From Hypericum androsaemum (lineage: Eukaryota > Streptophyta > Magnoliopsida > Malpighiales > Hypericaceae), in assembly GCA_963995505.1 (NCBI GenBank), contig OZ023183.1, forward strand, positions 16,488,671-16,552,670: a stretch of 64,000 bases of DNA, given 5' to 3'. A program made the position numbers and the translations under genes. This document shows positions 49,926 through 61,700 of the stretch, in pieces. Numbering within the stretch: the first letter of the stretch is position 1; every line of letters starts with the position of its first letter. Under the pieces are notes generated by a model. The model was given only the letters and a program-made list of their open reading frames with translations. It made no database searches and had not been told where the DNA came from.

Positions 49926-50195
49926 AGGTAATAGAAAATATGAAATAGAAAATAGAAAAAGGCTCGGATTTGGCACGAAATTCACTATTCTGTCCCATAA
50001 AAAAAAGGGCAAAAAAGTCAATGTCCATGACGCATCTGACGCAACTGACGCGCGTAAGGTGGTAAGAAAATGACGCGCGCCTTGGGAAGAGGACCATCTT
50101 TTATTTTATTATTATTATTTAGTTAATTTATTATTATTATTATTTGTAAATATTATTAAATATTATTGTAACAGATTCTGTCATTTTTTTATAAT

Positions 50196-50282
50196 TGGAC
50201 ATGCCATTTTATCGTAACTAGACATACCATTTTATTGTAATCGGTCATGCCATTTGACATAACCGAGTATGCCATTTGACAA
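50196..50282. repeat. Minisatellite of CATGCCATTTGACATAACC-like units, block 1
   Basis: Three to four units of about 24 bp, each built on TGCCATTT, separated by a module copy from a second, larger block at 50657-50816. Confidence 0.8.
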
Positions 50283-50289
50283 ACACCTT

Positions 50290-51180
50290 TAAGCCGCTTG
50301 GTCGACTATTGATTTCAAACATATTTTTGATGTCCATACACTCTGAATTTGGAGAAGTCATAAACTACAAAGTTGTAGATATACCAGCTTCAGATAGCAA
50401 CTTGAATCAATTCAATCAGGCTCTGAAGTGAGAAGTTATGACTCTCCAACCGAAACCTATCCTCGTAACTCGGTCGACGCTTGACTTCAAACATATTTTA
50501 GACATTCTTACACTCCAAATTTGGAGAAATCATAAATCACAAAGTTATAGATATACGTCTCAGCTTTTCCTAAAAACTTGAATTACCTCAATCGGACTAT
50601 GGAGTAAGAAGTTATGGCTCTCTAACAGAAACTTATTGACCGCTTCTCACCGTCGTTGGGCATGCCATTTGACATAATTGGCCATGCCATTTGACATAAG
50701 CGAGTATGCCAATTTATCAAACCTCGGTATGCCATTTTTTTATAACCATACATGCCATTTAACATATCTCGGGCATGCCATTTGACATAACCGAGCATGC
50801 CATTTGACAAACACCTTCTAGCCGCTTAAAACTCTGTCAAATATTAACTTCAAATATATTTTTGATATCTTTACACTCCAAATTTAGAGTAGTAAACTAT
50901 AAAGTTGTAGATATATGTCTCTACTTCGCACAAAAACTTGAATCATCTCAATCGGACTCCGGAGTAAGAAGTTGTGGTTCCTTAACCGAAATCAGTCAAC
51001 TGTAACTCGATCAACTCTTGACTTCAAACAAATTTTTGACATCTTTACAGTCTGAATTTGAAAAAATTATAAACTTCAAAGTTGTAGATATACATCTTAG
51101 CTTCACATAAAAACTTGAATTATCTCAATCAGAGTTTGGAATAAAAAGTTGTGACTCCCTAACCAAAATATATCAACCGC
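50290..51180 (+). repeat. Four direct copies of a ~170-bp module
   Basis: Copies begin near 50290, 50460, 50820 and 51000. Each contains, in order, GGTCGAC-T-TTGA-TTCAAA, TTTGGAGAA, a CATAAACTACAAAGTTGTAG core, AACTTGAATCA and GGAGTAAGAAGTT. More copies occur at 53636-54210. Copies differ by many substitutions, so the amplification is old. Function is unknown and no frame is maintained. Confidence 0.85.
50657..50816. repeat. Minisatellite of CATGCCATTTGACATAACC-like units, block 2
   Basis: Six to seven units of about 22-26 bp with TGCCATTTGACATAA cores. The block ends with the same TTTGACAAACACCTT...GCCGCTT junction as block 1, showing that block plus module were duplicated together. Confidence 0.8.
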
Positions 51181-51515
51181 TTCTCACAAGCGATCTATCG
51201 CTCCTTCTCACAACCATTCTCCCACTGGTGTCAACCTCCACCGACATCATCCTCCTCGTCGGTGTCAATTTTTGGATCTCCTTATCGACGTCGATGTATT
51301 AGGTTTGGGAGGGAGAGAGAGAAGGAGAGAAAGGGGATAGAGAGGAAGGATTTTGAAAAAAATAAGTGAGGAGAGAGACAAGGGAAGATAAAAAGTGAGG
51401 GATAAATGACAAAAATTCCCCTAACAAATTAATACTGTCAGACTCTGACGCGCGTCTAGTCATCAAAATAAATGGACCAGATTAAAACTTGTACGGCCCG
51501 TACCGCATCCGGGGC

Positions 51516-51713
51516 CAATAGAAAATAGGAAATAGTAAATAGGAAATAGGAATAAGAAATAGAAAATAAGAAATAGTAAATAGGAAATATAAAATAGAAA
51601 ATAAGAAATAGAAAATAGAAATAGTAAATAAGAAATAAGAAATAGAAAATATGAAATATGAAATAGTAAATAGGAAATAGAAAATAGAAAATAGTAAATA
51701 GTAAATAAGAAAT
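51516..51713. repeat. AAATAG simple satellite array, right arm
   Basis: About 200 bp of AAATAG/GGAAATAGTAAATA variants, the reverse complement of the array at 49438-49925. Confidence 0.9.
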
Positions 51714-52269
51714 ACTTATAGATGATAGATGATTAAATTAGAAAAACTCTCTTGCTAATTGATCTAAGTGCATATTGATATCTCATTCGTTTTGTTGCAT
51801 ACAATTAAGATTTTTTTTAATTCAATATATTCATAGTCGAATGCATTCTCACCTAGATATAATTTTTACATGAAAATACTATTAAACTCTAATTTTCTTT
51901 AAAATAATTGAATTGTATTATTAGTTAACAACCTCTCGTTGATCATAGTCCGGATTATATAGAATTGAATTGATGTCTACATGTATTTCATGAAACTCTT
52001 AAGACAATACACTAGAGACAATCCGTCCTCTGTACCAGCTACCAGTTGTTAATTCCTAAAACACATGTTTTCAATGTCCGGACACATGGATGTATATATT
52101 TTATATGTCTATCTATCTTCAACCCAACCTGTCTCAGAGCCTTAAAGTCCTCATGTATAAAATAAAATCTTGGCGGCCGATTTCCAAAATCGAATTAGGC
52201 CATCTAAGCCACTCGTGAATGCAATACATGTATGAAAAACAAGCTCCTGATTGTACTATCTCCTTAAAA
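51714..52269. other. AT-rich spacer
   Basis: No gene, repeat array or element end recognised. Confidence 0.5.
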
Positions 52270-52480
52270 AAAGGTTATATTCCTGAACAACCATATTTCC
52301 CAAGGAATGGCACTAAATTGAGCGAACCACACATTCTTAGTCATGCCATCCTTATCTAATGATCCAAGTGAGCTCGCAGACTTGCTCCCCCACACCATCG
52401 AGCTCCAAGACTCCTCACAAAATAATCACATATAGCTCCAGAGAAAGTGCAGGAGAGGAATAAATAGTCTATACTCCTCA
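52270..52480 (-). mobile_element. LINE remnant (zf-RVT region), minus strand
   Basis: On the minus strand one frame reads VWFAQFSAIPWEIWLFRN after a diverged FLWSYM...LFCEESW stretch. This W-x-x-IW-x-x-RN ending is the zinc-binding-RVT end of plant L1 polyproteins. It contains a stop and no other domain. A short, old fragment. Confidence 0.45.
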
Positions 52481-52484
52481 ATTC

Positions 52485-52992
52485 TGTATAGAGGATATAA
52501 CGCCTCCTTTGTGTCGCTAGCCAAAGTCAGCCTACCCTACTTTCTCTCGACTCTAAACCCGTAAGAGGAAAGAAAGAACACACAAGTATGAGAGACTCTT
52601 TCTGGGAATATTAGTGTATTACTCAACTATGAGATTTTAAGAGATGATTACAAATGAGGGTGGCAAACCCCTTATATACACATCCAAAGAAGGATCCTCA
52701 TAATTGCCAACTACCATCTACCTATTAAATACAACTCTCATCTACCCAACTACCAACTACCATCTACCATGGAGTATTCTAGAATGCCCCGCAACATTCC
52801 GTAGAGCAATCTAGAATACTTTCCACTCTTCCGTTGAGAATTCCGAAAGGTTCCTTCATTCTCCGCAACGTTCTTCGGTCTTTCATAGCCTAGTTGGGCC
52901 TTCGTAAAGTTAGCCCCTGAAACTTGGGCTAAGCATCCTCTATAGAAGGTAATATGATTAGCAATGCTAATTAAAGTGGTGGACAACCAACA
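52485..52992 (-). mobile_element. Possible solo LTR, minus orientation
   Basis: Read on the minus strand it begins TGTTGGTTGTCC, has a GTATATAAGG TATA box and a downstream transcript-leader-like region, and ends ...CTCTATACA. An ATTCTAGAATG/AATCTAGAATA direct repeat and CTACCATCTACC repeats lie in its upstream half. The flanking 5-mers AATTC and TGAAC do not match, so the boundaries or the solo-LTR interpretation may be wrong. Confidence 0.35.
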
Positions 52993-53518
52993 TGAACTTG
53001 TTTTAACTCATTTTTGAGTTTGAATCAGTAATAACGTAATATTGTCAAATATTTATTTTTTTAGAATTTATTAAATATTTGTTGAGAAATTTTTTCACTT
53101 TAAAAAAAAATTGTATTCGATTGACATTTGGACTAGTTGTTCAATAGATGTCTAGATACCAATTGGTATAAAAAATATGGACATGACCCAAAAGTTCCCA
53201 AAACCACAAAGAAATTCCACAATATGGACCAACGGTAATGGTGGCGGAAAAGTTGGCAACGTCCATCATTGATCAGAAAAGTTAGTATTTGTTACCCGTT
53301 GTAGCAATTAGGGTGGTTTTTTTAAAGATCCTTCTGATCTTTTTCTTTGGATAAGTATCCTTCTGATGTCTAATCATGGAAGGTCTTTTGAAAGATGAAG
53401 CCGCGAGTTTTAATGGATTTTTTTTCAAAATAGGAAAAAAACTTAGATATATTTTTTAAATAGGCAAAAATTTAATATATTCTTAAAATAGATAAAAATT
53501 TAATTAAAAAATTAAAAA

Positions 53519-53606
53519 AGGGAGACGACCCATGTACAGGTCGCCTCCCTGATATTTTTTTAATAAAATAAAATATTGGAGGCGACCTGCTTATACGTCG
53601 CCTCCC
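53519..53606. repeat. Pair of GGAGGCGACC hairpins
   Basis: Two palindromes, GGGAGACGACC...GGTCGCCTCCC (about 53519-53549) and GGAGGCGACCTG...CGTCGCCTCC (about 53578-53605), stand out as GC-rich islands in very AT-rich DNA. Each could form a stem of about 10-12 bp. Confidence 0.75.
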
Positions 53607-53635
53607 CTCCAATTTTTTTAATATTATTTTTTTTG

Positions 53636-54210
53636 GTCGATCGAACTCGATCGACTTTTGACTTCAAATAAAATGTTGACATCGTTACACTCTGTATTTG
53701 GAAAAGTTATAAACTACAAAGATGTAGATATATTTCTCAGCTTTGCATAGAAATTTGAATCAATTCAACCGGACTCTGGAGTAAAAATTTGTCTTTCCCA
53801 ACCGAAATCAGTCGATCGAACTCGATCGGCTTTTAATTTCAAACAAAATTTTGACATTGTTACACTCCGTATTTGGAAAAGTTATAAACTACAAAGTTGT
53901 AGATATACATCTCAGCTTTGCATAGAAATTTGAATCAACTCAATCGGACTCCGGAGTAAGAAGTTGCAAGTCCGGTTGAGATGATTCAAGTTTCTGTGCA
54001 AAGTTGAGACATATATCTACAACTTTGTAGTTTATAACTTTTCCAAATTTAAAGTGTAAGGATGTCAAAAATAAATTTGAAGTCAAAAGCCGATCGAGTT
54101 CAATCGACTAATTTCGGTTAGGAGATACAAATTTTTACTCCGAATTCTGATTGAATTGATTTAAGTTGCTGTGCAAAGGTGAGACGTATATCGATATACA
54201 ACTTTATAGA
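53636..54210. repeat. Inverted arrangement of the ~170-bp module
   Basis: Two plus-orientation copies (53636-53810, 53815-53965) meet, at about 53965, two minus-orientation copies (53966-54120 and a partial to 54210). The result is an imperfect ~575-bp palindrome made from the module also found at 50290-51180. Confidence 0.85.
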
Positions 54211-55798
54211 CGAATTGGAAGTTCATAGACGAAATTTTGGCTTGATATTGAAAAAAAATATGCTCCAGATTTATCTAAAAAGAAGAAACTCATGACGATA
54301 GTTTTTCAATTTCATATAAGTGCAAAGGAATAGATTCATTCATGGTATATGCTTGCAAGTTATTTTTTGATTTTTCAGGTTTTTTTTTACTATTTGCAAT
54401 AGTATACACCCGGATACATGTTCCACCGGGTACGATAATAAAATTCTTTTAATAAATATATAATATTGATGTATTCAAATCAGATTTGAGAACACTAACA
54501 ACTTCCTTGTTGGTGTGTATACTTGAATACATTAAATACAAACGCAATATATCCATCTCGTATTATCTGTCACTAGTACCAATAATAGAACCTGCTGCTA
54601 CAATAATGATAGATATTTTATAGACGAGGCAAAGTGCTCATTGTCCATAGTTTATAGACAAAGAAAAATAATATATTTGTTAATTAAGTTTCAATTTAAT
54701 ATTGTTTCACGCTGTTCATTTAAGCCGAAGTATATTCTTGTAACTTCAACCAAATTCAGCTATAAAATTTGACCACGGGCACACATAATCCTGTAAGGTC
54801 CAAATAGTTTTCTATATATTATAAATCCTGTGTACCCTCACTAAATTTATACTTTATTTTTTTGAGTTATTTTAGATACTTATTTAGACATATTTATTTA
54901 AATTTGAACCAAATAAAATATTTTAAATGATGACAAATTTATTCCATTTGACCACTTTATAACATAACATAATATAACATGACAAGTGAACTTATAAAAT
55001 TAGTAAATCTGTTCTCACAACTGATAAATAATAAAGAATAAAGTAAAACTAATAAAGAATAAAAAAACTTTCTAAAAAAACTAATGAAGAATAACTTTTA
55101 ACGGTTAATAACGGTAACGCAACACTTCCGTTGACAAAAAAAACAAATAGTACGTAACAAACAGTTCAGATTTAATCAAAGGGACCCAAATCATTGATTG
55201 ACCAGCTCGATGGGATTTAATATTAGTCATTGCAGTATTACCGAGTCTTATTTATGATGATATTTTAATATTTCCTTTTACATTTTATAAGACTTAGCCT
55301 GATATCTCTATAACAAATAAAAAAAATTTATTATTTGAACTAATTTTAATTAATATGTTCATGTTTAAATTTGTTGTGGTATTTTATAATTGTGGGAGGA
55401 AATTAAATGTTGAGGATGAGAATCGATATATTAGCAGTGCAATTCCGTCCTACCGAATTAGCAAAAGGCAATTTGCAAAATTGCAAAAGAAGTAGGAATC
55501 TTATTCATTCATTCATTAACAAAGGCCCATACAAAGAAAGGAAAGTGGGGCCCGGGCCCATCAAAGAACTGTTAGCAACCCACCCAGGACCGCGTGCCAC
55601 TCACGTGACAAACCCCAAATATTTGAATTTCGACCGTCTGAGCGCCCATTTATCGGATTCCCTCACTCACACTATTGTATTATTAATTTTCAAATATCGC
55701 CCTCCCCTCCTCCCCCTTTCAAATTCCCAGACACCAACCCAAGCCAAGCCAAACCTACCAATCTCAGATCTCGCTCCGTGAAGACGGAATAGATCGAA
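54211..55798 (+). promoter_or_regulatory. AT-rich spacer and promoter region of the kinesin gene
   Basis: Bases 54211-55400 are featureless AT-rich DNA. A CACGTG G-box lies at 55602-55607, about 190 bp before the start codon, followed by a C/T- and C-rich leader (55690-55780). Confidence 0.5.
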
Positions 55799-58700
55799 AT
55801 GGAAAACTCCGCCGCGGAGTGCGTGAGGGTGGCCGTCAACGTCCGGCCGTTAATCACGCAGGAGCTGCTCATGGGATGCACCGACTGCATAACCGTCCCT
55901 CCCGGGGAGCCTCAGGTACGCGAGATCTGGATTTGTTCTCAGCTAGCTTCGGTTTTCATTATTCCGTTAATTAATTGTTAATTCTATTCTTTTCGTGTTC
56001 GCTGGTTTGGGTTAGGTTCAAATTGGCTCCCACTGCTTCACTTTCGATTACGTGTACGGGAGCTCGGGGTCTCCGTCTTCCGGGATTTTCGACCAGTGCG
56101 TTGCTCCCCTCGTCGATGCCCTCTTCCAGGGTTACAACGCCACCGTGCTCGCCTATGGCCAGGTCGGTTTATTTCTAGGCGAAATTGATAAACCTAATTC
56201 ACGGAGAAGGAACCTGCCAAGGTTGCTGACAGATATTTGTTCCCCCTTTTTTTTTTGTTCGTGACAAATAGACCGGGTCGGGGAAGACGTATACGATGGG
56301 GACCAACTACACGGGTGAAGGTAGCAGCGGAGGGGTTATTCCCAATGTGATGGAAGCTATTTTCAGAAGAGTGGAGGCAATCAGGGACACGGAGTTTCTG
56401 ATTAGGGTTTCCTTTATTGAGGTGAAGTGAAAATCTGTTCTTTTAGTTATTAATGTGGATGATAGGACATGTCTTCGTTGAGTCTTTGGTGGTTGAAATC
56501 AATTGTGCAGATATTCAAAGAGGAGGTCTTTGATTTGTTGGACCCTAACTCGGTAGTCAAAGCCGACGGGGTGGGTGCCAAGGTTGCAGCTCCGGCTAGA
56601 GTTCCTATTCAGATTAGAGAGACTGTCCATGGAGGGATAACACTTTCTGGTGTGAATGAGCCGGAAGTGAGGAACAAGGAAGAGATGGCTGGACACCTTT
56701 CACGGGGTTCTCTGGCTCGTGCAACTGGTAGCACTAATATGAATAGTCAATCGAGGTATTGTTCGGTTTGACCTTGTTGGAGCTGAGTGAGTGGTTTGAG
56801 TTGTTTAGTTTTGATGGTTGGATATACTCATTTGGGTCATTTTTATTGGTGCAGTCGCTCCCATGCAATATTCACAATCACCATGGAGCAAAAGAAAAGT
56901 GGCACGGGGTGTGATGATTTTGGTGACGATATTTTGTCTGCGAAGCTCCATCTGGTTGATCTCGCGGGTTCAGAACGTGCAAAGAGAACTGGGGCAGATG
57001 GGTTGAGGTTGAAAGAAGGTAATTTTAGGTTTTTGTACCTAGTCTGTGCCGGATGGAGATAGTCTATTGCTGCATATTAATGCCCGATTTTATTGATTTA
57101 GGAATCCATATCAATAAGGGTCTTCTGGCTCTTGGAAATGTGATCAGTGCCTTAGGAGATGAAAAGAAACGGAAAGAGGGTGGGCATGTTCCATATCGGG
57201 ACAGCAAGTTGACGCGTTTGCTACAGGCAAGGGAGTTGTCTATATCTTATCTCGACTTATTTTAGGCATAAGCTAATGGTTTTTAATGGTTTTGTTTTTT
57301 GTTCTTAAATTTCATCTAATTTTACCCAAACTCACAAACTAACTGCGATTGCTATTTGTTCGCAGGATTCTCTTGGAGGAAACAGCAAGACTGTGATGAT
57401 AGGTACATATTGCATTCTAATATTTGCTTTGAGATGTTCTGTAGATTTCATGATGGTTTGAATTTTATCTCAAGGGTGATACTGCTTGCAGCATGTGTCA
57501 GTCCCGCTGAGACAAATGCTGAAGAAACTTTGAATACTTTAAAGTATGCGAATCGTGCCCGCAACATCCAGAACAAAGCAATTGTGAGTTCTGTTACTTA
57601 ATTCTGTTCTGTGTCAATTGTTATTTTCCTTTGCTGATCCTAAACTTCTACTTTGGAATTAGGTGAACCGTGATCCTACGACAACTCAACTTCAAAGGAT
57701 GCGAAGTCAAATCGAGCAATTACAGGCCGAGTTATCACTTTACCGTGGTGATGCAAGTGCTCCATTTGATGAAATTCAGGTAAATTAGTTCAGGCGAACA
57801 CCTAACGTATAAAATATACCAAAACCAATCACTTGAACTCTTCTTTTTCAGATTCTGAAGCATAAGGTATCTTTGCTTGAAGCAAGTAATGCCGAATTAC
57901 AGCGAGAGCTTCAAACTCGCCAGGAAAATTGCGAGCATTTGTCACAACGTGCCTTTGATGCTCAGGTTATGCTCAAATGCTTATACATTTTCATTCGAGG
58001 GTGTAATATTTCCTTGCGATGCCATTTACATCTGCTTACTTAAATTTTATGTGTATTTCCATTCATAATGTATTTTAGGTTGAAAGAGACAAATTGATGA
58101 TGAAAATTGAATCAGCCCGATGTGGTAAATCTTGGGATGAGATTGACTCTGACTCACATCAGGTCAGGCTTCATTTGACATTTTTCCTTTTCGGTTTTTT
58201 TAGGTTTTTTGAGTAACACAATCCTTTCTCATTTGAAGTTTTGTGAAAAAAGCTGCAGGATATTGGTTTGTTGAACACTTATGTGTCAAAAGTTCAAGAA
58301 TTGGAAGGAGAGATTGTGCGCTTGAAAAGCTTCTCCAAATTTAAGCACACTGGACTTGATTACTGCATTGACTCCGATGATGACCGCCTCTGCTCCCAAA
58401 ATGTCTTATTTCCACCCTCGGAAGAGTTTTCATCAAATCCTGGTAGTATAAGTGAAGATCTTTCAGGTAATTATGTCTGTTTCTTTGTTGTTCACTTGAT
58501 AAGGTTGAATAATGAGATCCAGACCTGTAATGCCAGTCATCCTGATCTTTAATGCAAAAACAGATGAGATAGAAACTGAGGAGCTCCAACATTCTTCTCG
58601 ACAAGAAATATTGGACAGAGAGTTGAAGGAGTTGGATAAACAACTTGAACAGAAAGAGGTGTGTGGATGCTTCCATTTGCTGACAATGCGTTTTCTTACA

Positions 58701-61700
58701 TACCTCGAGGAGTAAAATGACCTATACAGTAAAACCCGTCTAAAGTGATATCGTGGGACCGAAGAAAAATATCGCTTTAGAGAGGTTATCACATAAGAGA
58801 AGTTTACATTTTTTTTTCCAAAATTATTAAAATTAATTTTTTGGTCAATAAATACGTAAATACCACAAGTCACTTAAAATCTCCGCTTATAACGTTATTC
58901 AAATGCAATATCTTAAAATACTTTTCACATTCGTAAAATATGTAAAATATATATTTATTCAAAAATATCACTTTATGCAAAAGTTGGGACCGAGATTTAC
59001 CACTAACGTGTCCTGAAAAAGTATTAATTATTACGATCGAGGGGTTTTTAAATTTTAACACTGGTCCCGACTCGGGACCGAGACTTTTTATCAATTTAGA
59101 GAGGTTATCAACTTTAGAGAGGATCAGTTTATAAAGGTTTTACTGTACTTGATTATTTCTGTTGAAACACTTAATTTTATGTGAAATTGATGTTCTTTGA
59201 TCATCTTTTGTTTTGAAATTGATCTGCTTTTTTCCAGTCGTAACTTGCTTTTGATCTCTTTATTTTTTGACTGTTTAAATGGAGTTCGCTTTTGATAATT
59301 GTTTTCTTTCCATTTTTTGTTTCCTGAAGGCTGAAATGAAACGAGTTGCAAGTGGTGATACTTCAGTACTTAAGCTACATTATGAGAAGAAAGTTCAGGA
59401 GTTGGAACATGAAAAGAAATCTCTGCAGGTAAATGCTTGTTTTGTATTGATGAGCTGCAATTTTTCATCTATACGCATAGAATGATCTTAAGTCTATGTT
59501 CAGCAAAGAATAATCTTTATGTCTATGTGGTGCTGGCAGAACGAGATTGATCAATTGAAGCACAATCTGGCCCATATTTCTCATGCTTCTGATGGTGGTA
59601 CTCAAAAGTTGAAGGATGATTATCTCCAAAAGCTGACAGTCTTAGAGGCACAGGTTTGTTTGTGTTTTTTTTCTCTTCTCTTTTCGTGTTCACTCGGATC
59701 CCAACATAATATTTTGGCAATCTGGATCTCAGGTTGCAGATTTGAAGAAGAAACAGGATGCTCAAGCTCAATTATTGAAACAAAAACAAAAGAGTGATGA
59801 GGCAGCCAGGAGATTGCACGAAGAGATCCAAAGGATCAAGAACCAAAAGGTTTATTTTCTTCTTAAGGATCTCTGCCTACTGACTTAAAATTCAACAATT
59901 ACTTAATTTTGACTGTCGTTGAGTATCAGGTTCACCTCCAACAAAAAATAAAGCAGGAGTCTGAGCAATTTCGGCAATGGAAGGCATCTCGGGAGAAAGA
60001 AGTTCTCCAGGTAAATGATATGAGAGGAGTAGTATGAAAAAAATATGAAGCGGTACTTCCTGATATGAGCTGATTGTCTAATTTTGAAGTTGTAACCATG
60101 TTTACAATGTGGAATAAATCTCCTTTGTCATATCTGTGGGTGTTGATATTGTTGATTACATTGAAATTGAGAAGCCATCTAATTACACTGTTGTCCAACA
60201 GCTCAAAAAGGAGGGTAGAAGGAATGAATACGAAATGCACAAGTTGAAAGCATTGAATCAGAGGCAGAAAATGGTAGATTTTCTGATTGGAATGTTATAA
60301 AATCTACTTGCTCTCTGGTTGGGTTTGTTAATGCTCATCCTTGTAATGTGTCTCAGGTTCTGCAAAGAAAGACGGAAGAAGCTAATATGGCCACAAAAAG
60401 ACTAAAAGAGCTTTTAGAAGCACGAAAGGCTTCTTCAGGTGAAACATGATTGACAATGTCCACTTATAGTATTTCATCTTCACTTGCTCCCTTTACAATG
60501 TATTTTACTTGTTCATGTAGGTGCAGGGAGCAGCGGGCCAACATTTCAGGTACTTGTTGCAGTATTACCTGGAATTCCTTTCCAGTGTATCTTTATCAAT
60601 GAGAAAATGTAGGACTTTCTTTTTTCCTGCTAACAAGTACACTGTTTTTGCAGGCAATGATGCAAGCGATTGAACATGAACTTGAAATGACAGTAAGAGT
60701 ACATGAAGTACGTTCTGCACACGATCGGCAGTTAGAAGAGTAAGTTGCTATTGGTTCTCTCCGTGGCACTACAGCTCTATTTGAACCACTCCATCAATTT
60801 TTGCTGTAAACCGTCTGGAGTGTTTGCTCTTGCTATACTATGGCTTCGTCAGATGTTGTCTTTTCTTGAGACCTTGGGTTGAAAGAGCATTGGTTTTAAC
60901 TTTGAGAACAGTTAATTTCTTGTTTAATGAAAGAAAAGATAGAGCTGCCATTTTCTCAAGAGCGACCATTTTTTCGTTGCCCGATGCAACCCTATTTATG
61001 TAGCTTTTGATTGAGCCAATATTTGGAAAGGAGTTGTTCTTCCGTTTAATTTTTTTTGCAACGGTTCCTACTATTGTAGGCGGGTAAAGATGGCAAGAGA
61101 GCTTTCAAGGCTAAAGGAAGAATTGGAAACACAGAGGCATCAAAATATCAGGTGACCATATTTGTTTTGAGATGTGGTTTTTGCATCATTAATTTGGTAC
61201 TCAGTGCTAATAGTGTCATATGCAGCGATTCAACAACAATGTCTCCTGGTGCTAAAAACTCGCGAATTGAGGCACTCAAGAACATGCTATCTTCTTCGTC
61301 TAGTACATTAGTTTCAATGGCAACTCAGTTGTCAGAGGCAGAAGAGCGTGAAAGGGGCTTTGGTGGCAGAGGTCGTTGGAATCATGTACGGACACTTGCA
61401 GATGCAAAAACAGTGATGAACCATCTCTTCAATCTTGCATCAAGTTCCAGGTAACTACGTAATATTATGATGTATCCTCCACTGTTGGATTTATAGCTTC
61501 TTGATTGCACATCGTTATGATGCAACATGTATGAGCTGTCCAAAGCCATAAGATATTGACTTAGCACCGGTCAGAGGAGATGTTACAGGGTTCTCTGTCT
61601 ATCAGCTTAGTGATTAGGTTTGCCCTTGAACTTAACTTATTTCTCTGTTTATTCAGGTGCTCGCTGCGGGATAGAGAAGTTGCATTAAGAGAAAAAGAGG

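Larger units (their letters stand above)
49963..51515. mobile_element. Insertion of about 1.5 kb within the AAATAG satellite, degenerate inverted ends
   Basis: The AAATAG array at 49928-49962 is interrupted and resumes at about 51516. The left inner end GCTCGGATTTGGCACG resembles the reverse complement of the right end (CCCCGGATGCGGTACG). Further in, a run of GACGC/GACGCGCG lies near 50030-50080 and GACGCGCGTC near 51445. The interior holds four copies of a ~170-bp module and ~24-bp TGCCATTTGACAT repeats, plus an ACCAC/CCACCGAC-rich stretch at 51190-51300. No coding domain is visible, so it is a non-autonomous element of uncertain class. Confidence 0.5.

Noticed and set aside
49405..50073. 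222-codon open frame of F/Y/L/I/S residues
   Set aside because: It is a translation of the CTATTT satellite, has no domain or plausible composition, and loses repeat character as soon as the satellite ends.
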